From Panicum virgatum (Eukaryota; Streptophyta; Magnoliopsida; Poales; Poaceae): a stretch of DNA of 64,000 nucleotides. Of the stretch, positions 34,001 to 44,172 are shown in pieces. The stretch spans positions 70,603,400 to 70,667,399 of the forward strand of contig NC_053144.1 of the NCBI RefSeq assembly GCF_016808335.1. The letters run 5' to 3'. The notes under the pieces are model-generated. The model saw nothing but the letters and a program-made list of their open reading frames with translations. It was not told the DNA's origin and ran no database searches. Position numbers and translations under genes: made by a program. Position 1 is the stretch's first letter, and each line of letters begins with the position of its first letter.

Positions 34001-37000
34001 ATCTGCATTCTTTTTACCAAAAGTACGCTTCAAATCATAACCAACACCAAAATGTTCACCCCTTTTAATTTGTGCAATAGTCATACCAATCTGGGGCTCA
34101 CGCACAGAACACCAACCAAGGATTGTTCTCAAATGAGTGTTTTCTTCTTCTAAAGCAGCATTGTCCTTCTTTAAGATGGAAATTTCAGCAACAAAAGTAG
34201 GACAAGTCAAACACTCAGGTAAAACAGGACAAGTGTGTTTCTCCAACTGAACAATATGGCATTTAGCAACATTCAACTCAGTTTGCAAAATTGGACAAGT
34301 AGCACAAGCACCAAGTAAAACAGAACGAGAGCGAAGTTCTTCCAATTCAATCTTAGCACAATCAAATTTATCAACTAAAACAGCATGCTTAGATTGCAAT
34401 TCAGAAATAGAAACCATATGAATAGAACATTCCTCACATTCTACAGCAGCAGGTGTAGCATCTTTTAGTGTTTTTAATTCAGCAAATATTCTATCATGAT
34501 CAGCCTTAAGTCTTGCTAGAATTTTATTTTGTTTATCAACAAGTTTAGTCAACTCTTCAATTTCTTCTTCAGCAGAATTTTGTACCTCATTATCAGAAGA
34601 GTTGTTGCTGCAGTCATATGCATCACCCTCATTTAAAGCCATAGTGCACATGCCTCCCTTGATGTCAGCAAGAAAACAGAGTCCTCCATCATTGGTCTTT
34701 TTGGGCTTCTCATCTTCGGACTCTGAATCACTAGAGTTGTAGGAGGCATCTGAATCAAAGCTACCCAGCGAAGAGAAGAGAACATGTGCAGCCTTCTTGA
34801 TTTGCTTGTCAGTAAACTTCTGTTGTCCCTTCTTTCTCCCACGCCTATCACTCTTGTTCTTCCTATCCCTTGATTGTTCCTGGCGCCTGTAGCTGTTGCC
34901 ATGCTCCGGTGCCTTCACCTTGCTTGGACAATCAGCAATGAAGTGTCCACGCTCACCACAGTTGAAGCATCCTTCTGAACGCCTTCTATTTCGCCTGTTT
35001 TCATATACCCGCTTGAACTTGTTGGTGAGCAAAACAAGCTGATCATCATCAAATACCTCCAACTCATCATCTGCAATATGACACAAGGAGGACAAAGCAA
35101 AACTAGGAGTAGATGAAAGATTAGCATTAGTGTTAGTACTCCCAGAAACCAAAGCCATTGGAATATTTGAAGAAGAACCAGCTGTGGGATTGTTAAGCTT
35201 TTTTCGAAATTGGATGTCGATCTCTTTGGATTTAAGCTTACTGAAAAGCTCATCAGTTGTAAGAGTCTCATAATTAGTAGACTCAACAATCGCTTCCACT
35301 TTTGTACCCCAAACATCCAAGTCGAGTGCATGCAACAATTTGAGAGCCCTTGCATGATCATCATACGGCATAACCGTTATGTTGGCTTTCATTTTGTTGA
35401 CAAGACTCAAAAATCGAGCGAAAAGATTTTCGATAGACTCACCAGGCGATTGCATAAAATTATCATATTCGCGCCTGTAAGTTTCAAATAACCGGATCTT
35501 CACTGCGTTGGTGCCCTCATGAAAATTTTGTAGAGTAGACCAAATCTCATGAGCAACTTGTTTGTCAGAAACACGATCAAATTCAGATTTGCTCAAAGCA
35601 GCAAAGAGAAAATCTACAGCTTTGTTATTGTTTTCATATTTTGTAGCGTGAGCTGCATTTGAGGGATCAGCTGGAATCACATAAGTCGTATCAATTGTAA
35701 TATTCCAAATCGCAATCCCTTTCCCCTTGAGAAAGGCACTCATGCGAGCCTTCCAGTACGGGTAATCGGTTCCATCAAAAGCAGGTGGATGTGAAGACGA
35801 AGTCATGATCGCCACAAGTGGATTTCACAACAGATTAGGTATGAGAAAACCTTAACCGGCTCTGATACCAATTGTAGGACCGGAAAATGCGACCAGAGGG
35901 GGGGTGAATGGGAGCAACTCAAAATAATTTCGCACGGAAGCAAACAGATCAAACTCCCAAATTTCAAGAACTTTAGCAAATTAGATCCAAACGCGAGGAA
36001 ACTCGAAACATAGGTTCACAAGATCACTAGAAATCTATTCTCAAAATATTATGCAAGGAAATTAAGTATAAAATGCGGATCAAGAAAACTTAGATTGAAA
36101 CCGACGATAAACCTGACGAAGAACAAATAAGCACGATGCAATGAAACGAAGAACAATACTTAATGATAAAGTATTAAACCAAGTACTTGTTCTTACAAAA
36201 TTGCATCTAGCCTCCGCCCGATCGTCCTCCCTCTCTTGATTAGAGAGATCAACAAAAATCCCTCACTAGGAATTAAACCCTAGGCTAAACTGGAGAGAGG
36301 AGTGCACGCAAGAAGAGTTTCAGGGAGGCGGCTACTGTTCACGGCGGCTACTGTTCACGGCGGCTACTGTTCACGGCGGCTACTGTAGCAGCGCCCCCCA
36401 AAACCCTAAAAACGCATACCCCTCAATCCTAGGTGCCGCATATTTATAACCCATAGGGTGGCACTACCTAAATTACAAATTTGCCATTACGTAAATCAAA
36501 TTAACGTAATCGGCGCGTATCACGCAATATCATCCTCCACGGCAAACAATCTCGATGTCCGCGATCCTTCCATCTAGCACCATGGCGTCCCGTGATCTCG
36601 CCGCACGATGATCCGGAATCTTCTCGCGATCGACAATTGTCCCCATCTTCGGCCACGTCCGCCGCAACGAACGTCCGGGATCTTGGTTTTGTGGCTTAAC
36701 CAAGAAACCGTCCACCAACGTTCTCTCGCTGTGTCGTCAGGTACAGTAGACATACACCGCACGATCTCAAATCCCTCGAACGCAAGTCTTGATCCACCCT
36801 TCACCGCTCTCAGTCCATCGGCGTGGCATCATATCTTCATTCTTCACACGTCGCCGCATGTTCAGTCTCCACCTATCACCTGCAACGACACCAACCAAGA
36901 GAAATGTCACACGCACACTGTGTTGTTCAATCACTCATCACAAGGTCCTAGCCCCACGGGCATCTCAGGGTAGCTCGAAATAAGCACATACACACCAGAT

Positions 37001-38269
37001 GAAATTTTTTTGACTCATTTCTAAAAGATAGGTTACAAATGATAACCAATAATCAAAATTTCAGATGTAAAAATGGGAAGGTATCTGTTTGTTAGGTTGA
37101 GATTGTATTATATAAAAGAAGCGACTATGCTTGCACTTTTGCAAAGCCACCTTTTTCTGCAATGATCAAGAAATGAATCAAAGTAATAAAACTATTGTAA
37201 AAAAGAATATGATCTATTTAAGGGAAGAAAATGCCAGTATTTCTTACATCCAGGAAATTAACGAGTTGGGATGAAGGCACAACAATTACTTTGAGGGCAT
37301 AACATTTTGAGTCGAGGGTCATGAAAGCAATTACTTTGAAGATCAGTAAGAAATGACTTTGCTTCAGTCTCTTTCACAAAGGCTTCAGCAGTCGTGATTA
37401 GCTTGCGTTTGATCAGGTAGTCATAAATGTACACATCCAGCCTAGCAAGAAAAGAACAAGTAAAATTTAAAGTAAACACTATGGATCTGCGATGAAGAAA
37501 ACAAAGAATAATCATGAATTTGTATGCATTGAAACCCACAAAATTATGAACAAAGCAAACGAAGAATAACCGTGATTTTGTATGCACGCAAATCCACAAA
37601 ATTAAAGAACAAGTTGTCAGCATCAGCATGGTGGTCTGAACAGACAGGATGATTGCACAGAAATCACAGGCGGACACTAAAAAAACAGATGTAAACTACC
37701 ACATCTGTTTTACAGTATTTGTTTGGCAAACATATAGAGGAAGGAGAAAAGCTAAGTAAAAGATTTTACAGAATTGGATCATATGTAATGATTGATCCAT
37801 CCAATGACTAGAGATTTGATATGATTCCGCCAAATATTACTCAAATAATATGCCAACTAGGTATGCCGACTGGATACACAATATGAAACGAAGGGACTAA
37901 TAGAACTAAAGTTGCATGACTAGTTTAATAAGAGCGCGCAAAAGATGGTCAACATCATCAACACCGAGACCATCTTGGTAAGTTGGTATATTAATAGCTA
38001 ATTAAGTAATGCTCAAAATGCAATGTAAACTTGGACAGCCCTCCTGCCATTTTCATAAGAAATGCGCAAAATGCATGGTCATGACATACTCAAAAAACTC
38101 TATTTAGGAAAACTGGATGCGACGTTTATGATGAGTGCAAACAATGATAGTTGGACATGACACAAGAATAAAGAACAGTAGCTAACAGGTCCCCCATTCC
38201 GAACTCACTCTGTAGTGTAAGGTGGAGGAGGTGGAGATACATCCCTCTCCATGCCTAGAGTTGAGCGAC
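25062..38269 (-). CDS. LEUNIG-like transcriptional corepressor (LUFS/LisH plus WD40), possibly damaged
   Basis: Predicted exons: 38209-38269 (ATG at 38252, tentative), 37335-37441 (Lis[21 protein letters not shown]), 27771-27862 ([13 protein letters not shown], the rest of LUFS), 27379-27614, 27228-27282, 26919-26982, 26680-26789, 26071-26220, 25816-25980, 25615-25729, 25340-25537 and 25062-25208. WD repeats are clear: [43 protein letters not shown] and [16 protein letters not shown] proteins bind DNA-binding partners through LUFS and recruit histone deacetylases (family knowledge). A short exon joining the tentative first exon to the LisH exon was not found. Exon 25615-25729 cannot be read through in any frame, because one extra base shifts it near 25680-25682. 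The intron after the LisH exon holds a 9 kb Copia element. Confidence 0.8.
27996..29106 (-). repeat. 3' LTR of the Copia element
   Basis: 1111 bp, TGTAGGACCGG to GGCATCTCA on the plus strand. It carries five tandem copies of a CGGCTACTGTTCACGG unit (28451-28530); the other LTR has four. Otherwise I saw no difference. Confidence 0.95.
29107..29117 (-). other. Polypurine tract of the Copia element
   Basis: On the minus strand AAGGGGGAGAT lies immediately before the 3' LTR. Confidence 0.85.
29118..30220 (-). other. Copia 3' untranslated region, no envelope-like frame
   Basis: 1.1 kb between the Pol stop and the polypurine tract. Open frames are short and show no domain. SIRE relatives may carry an extra envelope-like gene here; none is visible. 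Confidence 0.65.
30221..33421 (-). CDS. Copia Pol: protease, integrase, RT, RNase H
   Basis: 1066 codons without a stop. Protease active site [13 protein letters not shown] lies near residue 12. The integrase zinc region follows (HRRLGH to CAPCKHGK), then the DDE core with [17 protein letters not shown] and [13 protein letters not shown] begins near [11 protein letters not shown], with the invariant [11 protein letters not shown] and the catalytic YVDDIIFG. RNase H shows [24 protein letters not shown] and a final LADILTKPL. The frame begins directly after a TGA that ends Gag, in the same phase and without an ATG, so expression needs readthrough or another route. All catalytic residues I looked for are present. 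Confidence 0.93.
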   Translation of the reverse strand: MQDGGEENIWIMDSGCSRHMTGDDRWFSSLTPASGKEYITFGDNSKGKVMAHGCIKVTNKFMLKDVAKVRNLHYNLLSVSQLLDDGFEVRFKKGNSRVLDSIGNLVCQISPFGRIFMVDFSKSFGQARCLVAHGSLPIWKWHRRLGHLSFDLLCRLSSMGLIDGLPKLKFEKDLVCAPCKHGKMIAASHAPVTQVMTERPGELLHMDTVGPARVRSAGGKWYVLVIVDDFSRYSWVFFLESKDEAFQFIHDLVLKLKNELSNNVVRAIRSDNGTEFKNARMKSFCSEQGLDHQFSSPYVPPQNGVVERKNRTLVEMARTMLDEHKTPRRFWAEAINTACYVANRIFLRAFLGKTSYELRYGRCPKVSHFRVFGCKCFILKKGNLDKFESRSSDGLFLGYALQGRAYRVLNLDTNRIEETCEVTFDETMPCFSSAFECAGDDEIGQNIFEDEVDGLDDDDDATEDPAVLEATPIQTPSSTIDDGPSELFTSTADPAAIPIVDHEPATIEGEATSVRTAPRHIQRRHPPQQMIGNLNERTTRYKSRNQCVLAHSAFVASFEPRDVGHALSDSNWVNAMHEELENFERNQVWVLVDPPFSCKPIGTKWVFKNKQGEDGLVVRNKARLVAQGFCQKEGIDYGETFAPVARLEAIRILLAFAASRGFKLYQMDVKSAFLNGYIEEEVYVKQPPGFEHPKFPNHVFKLQKALYGLKQAPRAWYARLKTFLLENGFKMGSVDKTLFLLRQGNDSLIVQIYVDDIIFGGSSHFLVAKFAESMSKEFEMSMMGELTFFLGLQIKQTQEGTFVHQGKYTMDVLKKFDMADAKPISTPIPTSAALDADEDGESVDQKEYRSMIGSLLYLTATRPDIHFAVCLCARFQASPRTSHRQAVKRIMRYLRFTPEFGLWYSASSTLSLCGYSDADFAGCRLDRKSTSGTCQFLGSSLVSWSSRKQSNVAQSTTEAEYVAAASCCSQLLWMIATLRDFGLSFSHVPLLCDSTSAISVAKNPVLHSKTKHIDVRYHFLRDHVEKGDIELKHVDTSQQLADILTKPLDQATFARLRGEFGVCYPF
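33422..35815 (-). CDS. Copia Gag with two zinc fingers
   Basis: 797 residues from ATG at 35815. The N-terminus [20 protein letters not shown] and the following helical region ([27 protein letters not shown]) match the plant Copia Gag family. A CCHC zinc knuckle [15 protein letters not shown] sits near residue 283. A long Glu/Lys-rich region with likely coiled coils follows, with repeated CPxL/CxTCP steps. A second finger [14 protein letters not shown] lies near 700. The protein ends [14 protein letters not shown] followed by TGA; Pol continues in the same frame from the next codon. An extended C-terminal part with a second finger is typical of SIRE/Maximus Gag. Confidence 0.9.
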   Translation of the reverse strand: MAIMTSSSHPPAFDGTDYPYWKARMSAFLKGKGIAIWNITIDTTYVIPADPSNAAHATKYENNNKAVDFLFAALSKSEFDRVSDKQVAHEIWSTLQNFHEGTNAVKIRLFETYRREYDNFMQSPGESIENLFARFLSLVNKMKANITVMPYDDHARALKLLHALDLDVWGTKVEAIVESTNYETLTTDELFSKLKSKEIDIQFRKKLNNPTAGSSSNIPMALVSGSTNTNANLSSTPSFALSSLCHIADDELEVFDDDQLVLLTNKFKRVYENRRNRRRSEGCFNCGERGHFIADCPSKVKAPEHGNSYRRQEQSRDRKNKSDRRGRKKGQQKFTDKQIKKAAHVLFSSLGSFDSDASYNSSDSESEDEKPKKTNDGGLCFLADIKGGMCTMALNEGDAYDCSNNSSDNEVQNSAEEEIEELTKLVDKQNKILARLKADHDRIFAELKTLKDATPAAVECEECSIHMVSISELQSKHAVLVDKFDCAKIELEELRSRSVLLGACATCPILQTELNVAKCHIVQLEKHTCPVLPECLTCPTFVAEISILKKDNAALEEENTHLRTILGWCSVREPQIGMTIAQIKRGEHFGVGYDLKRTFGKKNADGENNGPTPSEKSPPVSPEGFVVEPPKSVPKKQVWRVKPKHFKSLNNTWPPTCEHLDNLKPDFSGSTSKAKVVVAPTQNIYHCDFCDRDGHLAEFCFRRKRAERRDRYPAHGAYDRSDSRRAPVVRFSGFRSRNSAPASYRNDMPRFPPRGHRRSFERFDFANASFEQMAQHWFSLHYPNPSVESLAHSRVRY
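35858..35870 (-). other. Primer-binding site of the Copia element
   Basis: On the minus strand TGGTATCAGAGCC, complementary to the 3' end of initiator tRNA-Met, two bases from the 5' LTR. Confidence 0.92.
35873..36967 (-). repeat. 5' LTR of the Copia element
   Basis: 1095 bp, the promoter-bearing copy. It has four CGGCTACTGTTCACGG units. It ends at the right TSD GGGTA. Confidence 0.95.
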
Positions 38270-38992
38270 CTGCAAATGCAAATAAAGCTAGTAATATATA
38301 TGAAACTAACTAAGCTGGCGATGGAAATGTTGAAGCATGATCAATGCACTAGGAAAATTCAGAAAACTGCTAGGTTGACAACATGTAGGTTTGACGAAAG
38401 TAGCCTTGTTAATTAGGCACCAAATAAATTAAAGACTTGACAACCCCAAACAACATCCAGACATGAAGCGAACTCGTGGCACCAGCTAGCCAGGAGTGTT
38501 GACCCGAAACCTAGGAATAAGCGCAGCGCAGTCAATTATAACCAACCAGACAAGAAGAGCAACAACATAGTAGTACATGAGATAGATTAACCCGCGATGG
38601 AACTGGTGAGGCAGCAATTAAGTAGCTAGCGCGAGCACAATGTGAGAGAAGACGACGGCGAAATCGAAATCATGAGTGGAGAGGCGTAGGATCGGAAAAC
38701 CCCACCGCCTAGAGGGAGAGGACAGGCAAAATCGATCAATCTGATCCAACCCGATCGAGCGATCCCCATCCCACTGTATGCACCACCAAAGCCGATCGAG
38801 GTCTCCAGCAGATGGCGCGAGGCGAGGAATTGAATGCAGTTGCGCGCGGGCACGTAACAAGGACAATAGAATCCCCAACCAACCAAGCAATGCAATGCAA
38901 TATACAAAATTAAATCCGCCGGAAATTAAACTAAACCCCGTCGGAAACCTGGCGGGAGAAGGCGAGGCGGCTGACCTGGTCTTGCTGACTGA
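38270..38992 (-). promoter_or_regulatory. Probable 5' leader and promoter region of the LEUNIG-like gene
   Basis: An acceptor-like CATTTGCAG precedes the tentative first coding exon, which implies a 5' untranslated exon further right. The region contains short open frames on both strands without domains. No clear TATA box was fixed. Confidence 0.4.
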
Positions 38993-39326
38993 GGCCCGGT
39001 TTAGTTGCGCGATGTAAAAATTTTAAAAAGACATCTTTCTACATTTGAAGTACTAAATATAGACTAATTATAAAAATAATTACAGAATTCGTCTATAAAT
39101 CGCGAGACGAATCTAATAAGCCTAATTAGTCCGTCATTAGAGGTTATTTACTGTAGCATTACTGTAGCAATTTAGCATCTAATTACAGCCTAATTAGGTT
39201 CATTAGATTCGTCTCGCGATTTACAGACAGCAGTCGCAATGCGTTTTTTATTTCGTCTAGATTTAAGTCTCCATGCAGGTGCCGGAATTTTTTTTGGAAT
39301 TTTGGTTTTTGCATCTAAACACGGGC
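38993..39326. mobile_element. Tourist-like MITE (TSD TGA)
   Basis: The ends GGCCCGGTTTAGTTGC and GCATCTAAACACGGGC are inverted repeats, flanked by TGA at 38990-38992 and 39327-39329. The interior has long imperfect arms around TACTGTAGCA with CGCGAGACGAATCTAATAAG on one side and its complement on the other. Confidence 0.85.
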
Positions 39327-39664
39327 TGAGAAGCAATCGCCGGCCGTCGAGATCGAGAGAGAGAGCGCCGGAGGAGATGTGGCCTCTCGAGAAAGGAAAG
39401 CCGTCGTCGAGACGTCGCGTGCTGCCGTTGGGCTTGGGCTTGGCCTTGGTCTTTGGCTGGGCCACGAGCTTCCTTTGGGCCTTTCTTCCTTGCTTCCTTC
39501 ACTCTTGGGCCAGCGGCGGACCTTTCGTCCTTCCTTCACTCATATGATTTTGCAGGGCCATCTGCGCCCGTCTACTGTCCCGTTGGCCTGAAAAAAAAAA
39601 TGTAGGCACTCGTTTGTGATCCATGGGCCGTTTTGGGCTGGTTGGATGTATAAACCGGGCTGCT
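39327..39664. other. Spacer, nothing recognised
   Basis: Mixed composition with short open frames on both strands, Ser/Arg/Leu-rich and without domains. An A run lies at 39591-39600. Confidence 0.45.
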
Positions 39665-39682
39665 ACTAGATTAAAGATAGGG

Positions 39683-40605
39683 GGGTTGCAGCTCACAAAC
39701 AGAGGATCCTTAGGCGACTTTGAGGCGATTCTCGCTCCCACCGCCGGATTCGCCGGCTCTCCTCACCGTCGCCGGCCTTTGTTGCACCGTTCGACTTGGA
39801 CAGTTGCGGATCCGGTGGGCGATGTGTGTGTATATATATACACCTCTTCTATTATAATATTTCTAGATAGGTTAGGGTCAATGTCTTCCTTTGCTCCGGT
39901 CGGCGGCAGCGGCGCTGTCATCGTCCTCGTCGCCGTCGTCTTCGCGCATGCTTGATGCCAGCGACTTGGGAGCTAAGGTGAGTCGAAATAATCTAATACC
40001 CCTGCTTGCTATCGTCTCGGGTCACCATCGGTCCGGTTGTGGGCATCTGTGTATATGCCTGCTGCGCCGTGGTCGTGCCTGCTCCCTGTGTGTATCCTTT
40101 AGTGCCTAGCAGGGGTTCTTTTGTCCCTCCTCTATCTTCGCCGGCAAAGCTCGTCTTCTCAGCATCGATCTTGTGAGGTTTGTGTACCAACATGAGGTGA
40201 TATCGGGTTGGTTATCAGCGCCCGCCTGTTTGGGTGGTTCAAGTCCCCTTCGGGTTTCATCGTCGTCCGGTGAGATGGAGCCTCTGGCAGTCCTTGAGAC
40301 GTTGAAGTTCTGTTACCTGGCGATGCGATGGTCAACTGCCATCTTAAAGCTGGGTCGTTCAGTGTCAACAAAGCATGTCAGTTTTGATATGTTTCTCAAG
40401 ACGTCGTAAAAAAACTACGTTTCTTCGTCAGAGAGGAAGTCAGCTTCAAGTTTCGGACCCCGGCTGCCGGCGGCGAGGACAACCGGGAGGTACTTACAAG
40501 GACTAGATGTTATTTCCATTTTCCTTTCGGGGAAGTTTTTGTAAGTTTTGGGCTGTAACCATCAAAATATTATTAAAATATAAACCTGGTATTTTTTAAG
40601 AAAAA
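39683..40605 (+). mobile_element. Non-LTR (LINE-derived) insertion with 18 bp target duplication
   Basis: The same 18 bases, ACTAGATTAAAGATAGGG, flank the segment at 39665-39682 and 40606-40623. The right end is A-rich (TATTAAAATATAAACC then TTTTTTAAGAAAAAA). Long target duplications plus an A-rich 3' end show target-primed retrotransposition. At 923 bp with no RT frame it is either a 5'-truncated or internally deleted LINE, or a processed transcript. The 5' part is GC-rich and gene-like but I recognise no protein. Confidence 0.8.
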
Positions 40606-40623
40606 ACTAGATTAAAGATAGGG

Positions 40624-41449
40624 TCATTTCTCGTTTGTCCCCTAGGCACCCAAAAAGAGTGGTTTGATTTCCAGGACAGCACACCCTGGATACTTGGATT
40701 TGTCCATACGCCACACCATTGCAAACAAAATAATAATTTTCATCTGGGATGAGAGGTAAAAAGACCACTTTACCCTCTCCTCCCAGCACCAGCTTTGTGA
40801 ATCTTTGTTGATTCTCTTTCACCGGCTGCGCATGGCCATGCCTCTTGAGCGGCGACATGATCACGAGCGTCGCATGGAGGAGGAGGGGCGCGGGGCGAGG
40901 GAGGGCGAAGGCGAGGAGAGGCCACTGCGTCTTGCTGGGCGCGCGGATGCAAGTTGGAGCCCAGGCCTGCTTGAGGGGGCAGGCACGTCGACGAGGTTAG
41001 CCATTCAAACAAGAAAGAGAGGGCTCCAGTGGAGGAAATAGGCTTGCAGAGGACCAACGGAGGAGATCAGGTGACGAGCACGTGTATTCTCAATAGGCGT
41101 GTGTATGGGTTGTAGTTTCTGGTTAGTTAGGGAGTGCGTGGGTGTTTAGGTAGGGAGTGAATACAGATGCTACAGCTACAGCTTGTACCTAGTTTGAGGC
41201 ACTCAAAAAAACCGAGGAGATCAGCGTTTTCTCAATATCCTACGGAGAAAAAACCCTTCAAGATGTATAGCTTAACTACCTCTGGCAAAGGCGCAAAGCT
41301 AGAGTAAATTGGAGAAGATGCATTTGTCTTGTGGTGCATAAAGTTAAATCATAAGACACAAATATGATAAAAATTTAAATATAATCGCTCGAAACAAACA
41401 GGGTCTTCGAAACTACTCAGTAACTACCAGCTAGCAACATGGGCAGATC
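40624..41449. other. Spacer, no supported gene
   Basis: Short open frames near 40770-41057 on both strands are rich in Arg, Pro and Ala and show no domain or intron structure. I see no repeat ends. Confidence 0.45.
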
Positions 41450-41782
41450 TTGTTTGGTTCAATGAGCTTTTTTTTAGTCCTTGTCACATAAAAAAATCTT
41501 ACTATTTTGAAGTATCAAATAAAATCTGTTTATAAGTTTTTTTGACAACTAAGTGCTAATTCGCGAGACAAATCTAATGAGTCTAATTAATCCATAATTT
41601 GCTACAGCAATGCTTCAGTAACCATTCGGTAATTATGGATTAATATATCTCGTTAGATTGGTCTCGCAGTTTACTCCTAGAATTATGTAGTTAGTTTTAT
41701 AATTCATCTTTATTTAATACTTCTAAATATTAAGATTTTTTTATGTGACATAGACTAAAATTTAACCACTGAAACCAAGCAA
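41450..41782. mobile_element. Tourist-like MITE
   Basis: The ends TTGTTTGGTTCA and TGAAACCAAGCAA are imperfect inverted repeats. The interior has the shared GCGAGACAAATCTAATGAG and CTCGTTAGATTGGTCTCGC arms. TSD not fixed. Confidence 0.7.
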
Positions 41783-42007
41783 TCTAAAAGTACCAGCAGC
41801 ATCGCACAGCAGCAGCAACAGTGAGTGACAGTGACCGTGACAGTGATAGTGACAGTGACACACAGAGCACGCAAGGCCAACCAGTCAGGCGCACGCCAAA
41901 CACGAGTCTGCCCACATAATTGAACGCTGCAAATCTATGATTGATGAATGGTCCAATAAAAATTGAATCTCAGTTGTGGGAACTACTTCTAGCCAGCTAG
42001 CTAGCTA

Positions 42008-42229
42008 CTACCTCTATATTTTTAATTTAGTTAAAGTCAGATTTATTCAACTTTGACTATTAATATTTTTATAAATAAATTACTTTAAATATAAATATTT
42101 ATATATTAAAATTTAGTATTATTATTTATAAATTTTTATAAACTATTTATTATTTATAGTTAAACTTGAATAAATTTAATTTTAATTAAATCTACAAATG
42201 CTTATATTTTGGAATGGAGAAAGTAGCTT
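42008..42229. mobile_element. Stowaway-like MITE
   Basis: The left end CTACCTCTATATTTTT and the right end ATATTTTGGAATGGAGAAAG are degenerate versions of the Stowaway terminal repeat, with TA at the flanks. The interior is almost pure A/T with arms around AAATTTAGTATTATT. Confidence 0.65.
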
Positions 42230-42504
42230 ATTGTAGTATTATTAGGAGCAACTAATAAGCAATCACTGAATTTGTCAACATTATATTATATTAATTATTA
42301 TCAACAACCACGGTTGTCCAGTCTAGCTAGTGGAGTAGTAATTCCAGATACAAACAAGAACCAACTACTTGGTCTATAGAATCTGTGGGTACTCCAGCAA
42401 TTATATACTGCGCACGCCAACCACGAGTCTGCACATAATTAAACACTGTCCACGCTTATTGAAGACAAGTCAGAGATCACATCTGTCGTTATCGTCTACG
42501 TTTT

Positions 42505-42884
42505 CCGTCTCATAATAATAGTTGTTTTAGAAAATTTCAAATAATTATCATTCTAAGAAATGATTTTGTTACTCCTAATTATTTCTAGCAACTGCGATTG
42601 GAAACTGTATTATTTATTTAATTTTTTTGTATAATTGCATATGCATTTGAAACAAGGTTTTAAATAGCCGGCTATAGCTTCCGCTATAGACGGCTATAGC
42701 TTCTAGGAAGGCCAAACGCTATGGCATTTAGCCCGCTAAAGCCGGCTATAGCCCGCTAAATGCCGTAGCGGCAGCTCTGCCGCTAAACATCTTAGCCGAC
42801 GATTTAAAACCTTGATTTGAAATTGCACATTTTGTATGATAAAATTTGAATGTTAAAACTATATTTATTTTAGAATGGAGAGAG
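42505..42884. mobile_element. Stowaway-like MITE with a nested insertion
   Basis: The left end TCCGTCTCATAATAATAG and the right end ATTTTAGAATGGAGAGAG resemble the Stowaway terminal repeat. The second MITE at 42653-42814 splits it. Confidence 0.55.
42653..42814. mobile_element. Nested MITE with CAAGGTTTTAAAT ends
   Basis: CAAGGTTTTAAAT on the left is the exact reverse complement of ATTTAAAACCTTG on the right. The interior repeats GCCGGCTATAGC and GCCCGCTAAA motifs in both orientations. Superfamily not assigned. Confidence 0.8.
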
Positions 42885-42996
42885 TACGGGCACGGGAGTG
42901 TGCGTCTGGGAGTGTGCGTCTGTATATAAATGTCTGCGTCTGTTTTGCAAAAATCTTATGGGGGCCGGGGCCACAAGTCAGAGAGCAAGTGGTCTG

Positions 42997-43004
42997 CTAT
43001 AAAG
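42997..43004 (+). promoter_or_regulatory. Possible TATA box of the sterol oxidase gene
   Basis: CTATAAAG lies about 250 bases before the start codon, leaving a 5' leader of about 220 bases with a transcription start near 43030. Single-site evidence only. Confidence 0.45.
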
Positions 43005-43251
43005 AAGAGTGGAGCATGCAACGAGCAGCTAGGAGCGAGGCTAGCTATCCGGCGGCCGGAGCTGCTGCCTGATGAGCTAGCTGTGACTGTGAGCTACCAC
43101 CACACACTGGCGCACTGCACCGACAGACCACACACAGCTAGCTTAGCTCCTGGACAATAATTGATTAATTAATTAGCAGTTCGCCGGCGGCCGGATCGGA
43201 ATCGGATTCGTCGGACGGAGATACTAGCAGCTAGCTGCTAGCTGCTCCGAT

Positions 43252-44113
43252 ATGATCCCGTACGCGACGGCGGCGGAGGCGGAGGCAGCGCTGGGGCGCG
43301 CCATGACGTGGGCGGAGGCGGCGTGGTTCCGGTACTCGGCGGCGACACCGGACTACTGCCTCTACTGCCACAACGTGGTGATCCTGCTGGTGGTGTACAC
43401 GCTGGCGCCGCTGCCCCTGGCGCTGCTGGAGCTCCGGGCGCCGGCGAAGCTGACCTCGCCGTACAAGGTGCAGCCCCGGGTGCGGCTGACGGCGGCCGAG
43501 TTCCTCCGCTGCTATAAGGCCACGGCGCGCTTGCTGCTCCTCACCGTCGGCGCGCTGCAGCTCGTCTCCTACCCGGCCGTCAGGATGGTCGGGATCCGGA
43601 CGGGCCTCCCGCTGCCGTCGGCGGGGGAGGCGGCGGCGCAGCTGGTGGTCTACTTCCTGGTGGAGGACTACCTGGGGTACTGGCTGCACCGGCTGCTGCA
43701 CACGGCGTGGGGCTACGACCGCATCCACCGCGTCCACCACGAGTACGCCGCGCCCATCGGCTACGCCGCGCCGTACGCGCACTGGGCGGAGGTGCTCATC
43801 CTCGGCGTGCCGGCCTTTGCAGGCCCGGCCATGGTGCCCTGCCACATGACCACCTTCTGGCTCTGGTTCGTCCTCCGCCACGTCGAGGCCGTCGACACGC
43901 ACAGCGGCTTCACCTTCCCCTTGAGCCCCACCAAGTTCATCCCCTTCTACGGCGGCGCCGAGTACCACGACTACCACCACTACGTGGGGAGGCAGAGCCA
44001 GAGCAACTTCGCCTCCGTTTTCACATTCTGCGACTACATCTACGGCACGGATAAAGTACACACCATACTTCCTTTCTTTGTTATTTAATTTAATTTAATT
44101 TCCTTCTACTACC

Positions 44114-44172
<59 letters not shown>

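Larger units (their letters stand above)
27996..36967 (-). mobile_element. Complete Ty1/Copia element, SIRE/Maximus type, in a LEUNIG-like intron
   Basis: TSD GGGTA at 27991-27995 and 36968-36972. LTRs at 27996-29106 (1111 bp) and 35873-36967 (1095 bp), apparently identical except for one 16 bp repeat unit. Primer-binding site, Gag, protease, integrase, RT, RNase H and polypurine tract are all present in Copia order. The Gag with two zinc fingers and the LTR start place it near the grass Opie/Ji/SIRE group (inference from motifs). The 1.1 kb between Pol and 3' LTR has no envelope-like frame. It lies in the same orientation as the host gene. Near-identical LTRs mean very recent insertion. Confidence 0.95.

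Noticed and set aside
38300..38400. Possible extra gene from short plus-strand frames upstream of the LEUNIG-like gene
   Set aside because: Frame is short, lacks homology and lies in the probable 5' region of the minus-strand gene.
43231..44061. 276-codon minus-strand frame opposite the SMO gene
   Set aside because: It is a shadow of the GC-rich SMO exon; the plus strand has intact histidine boxes and matching introns.
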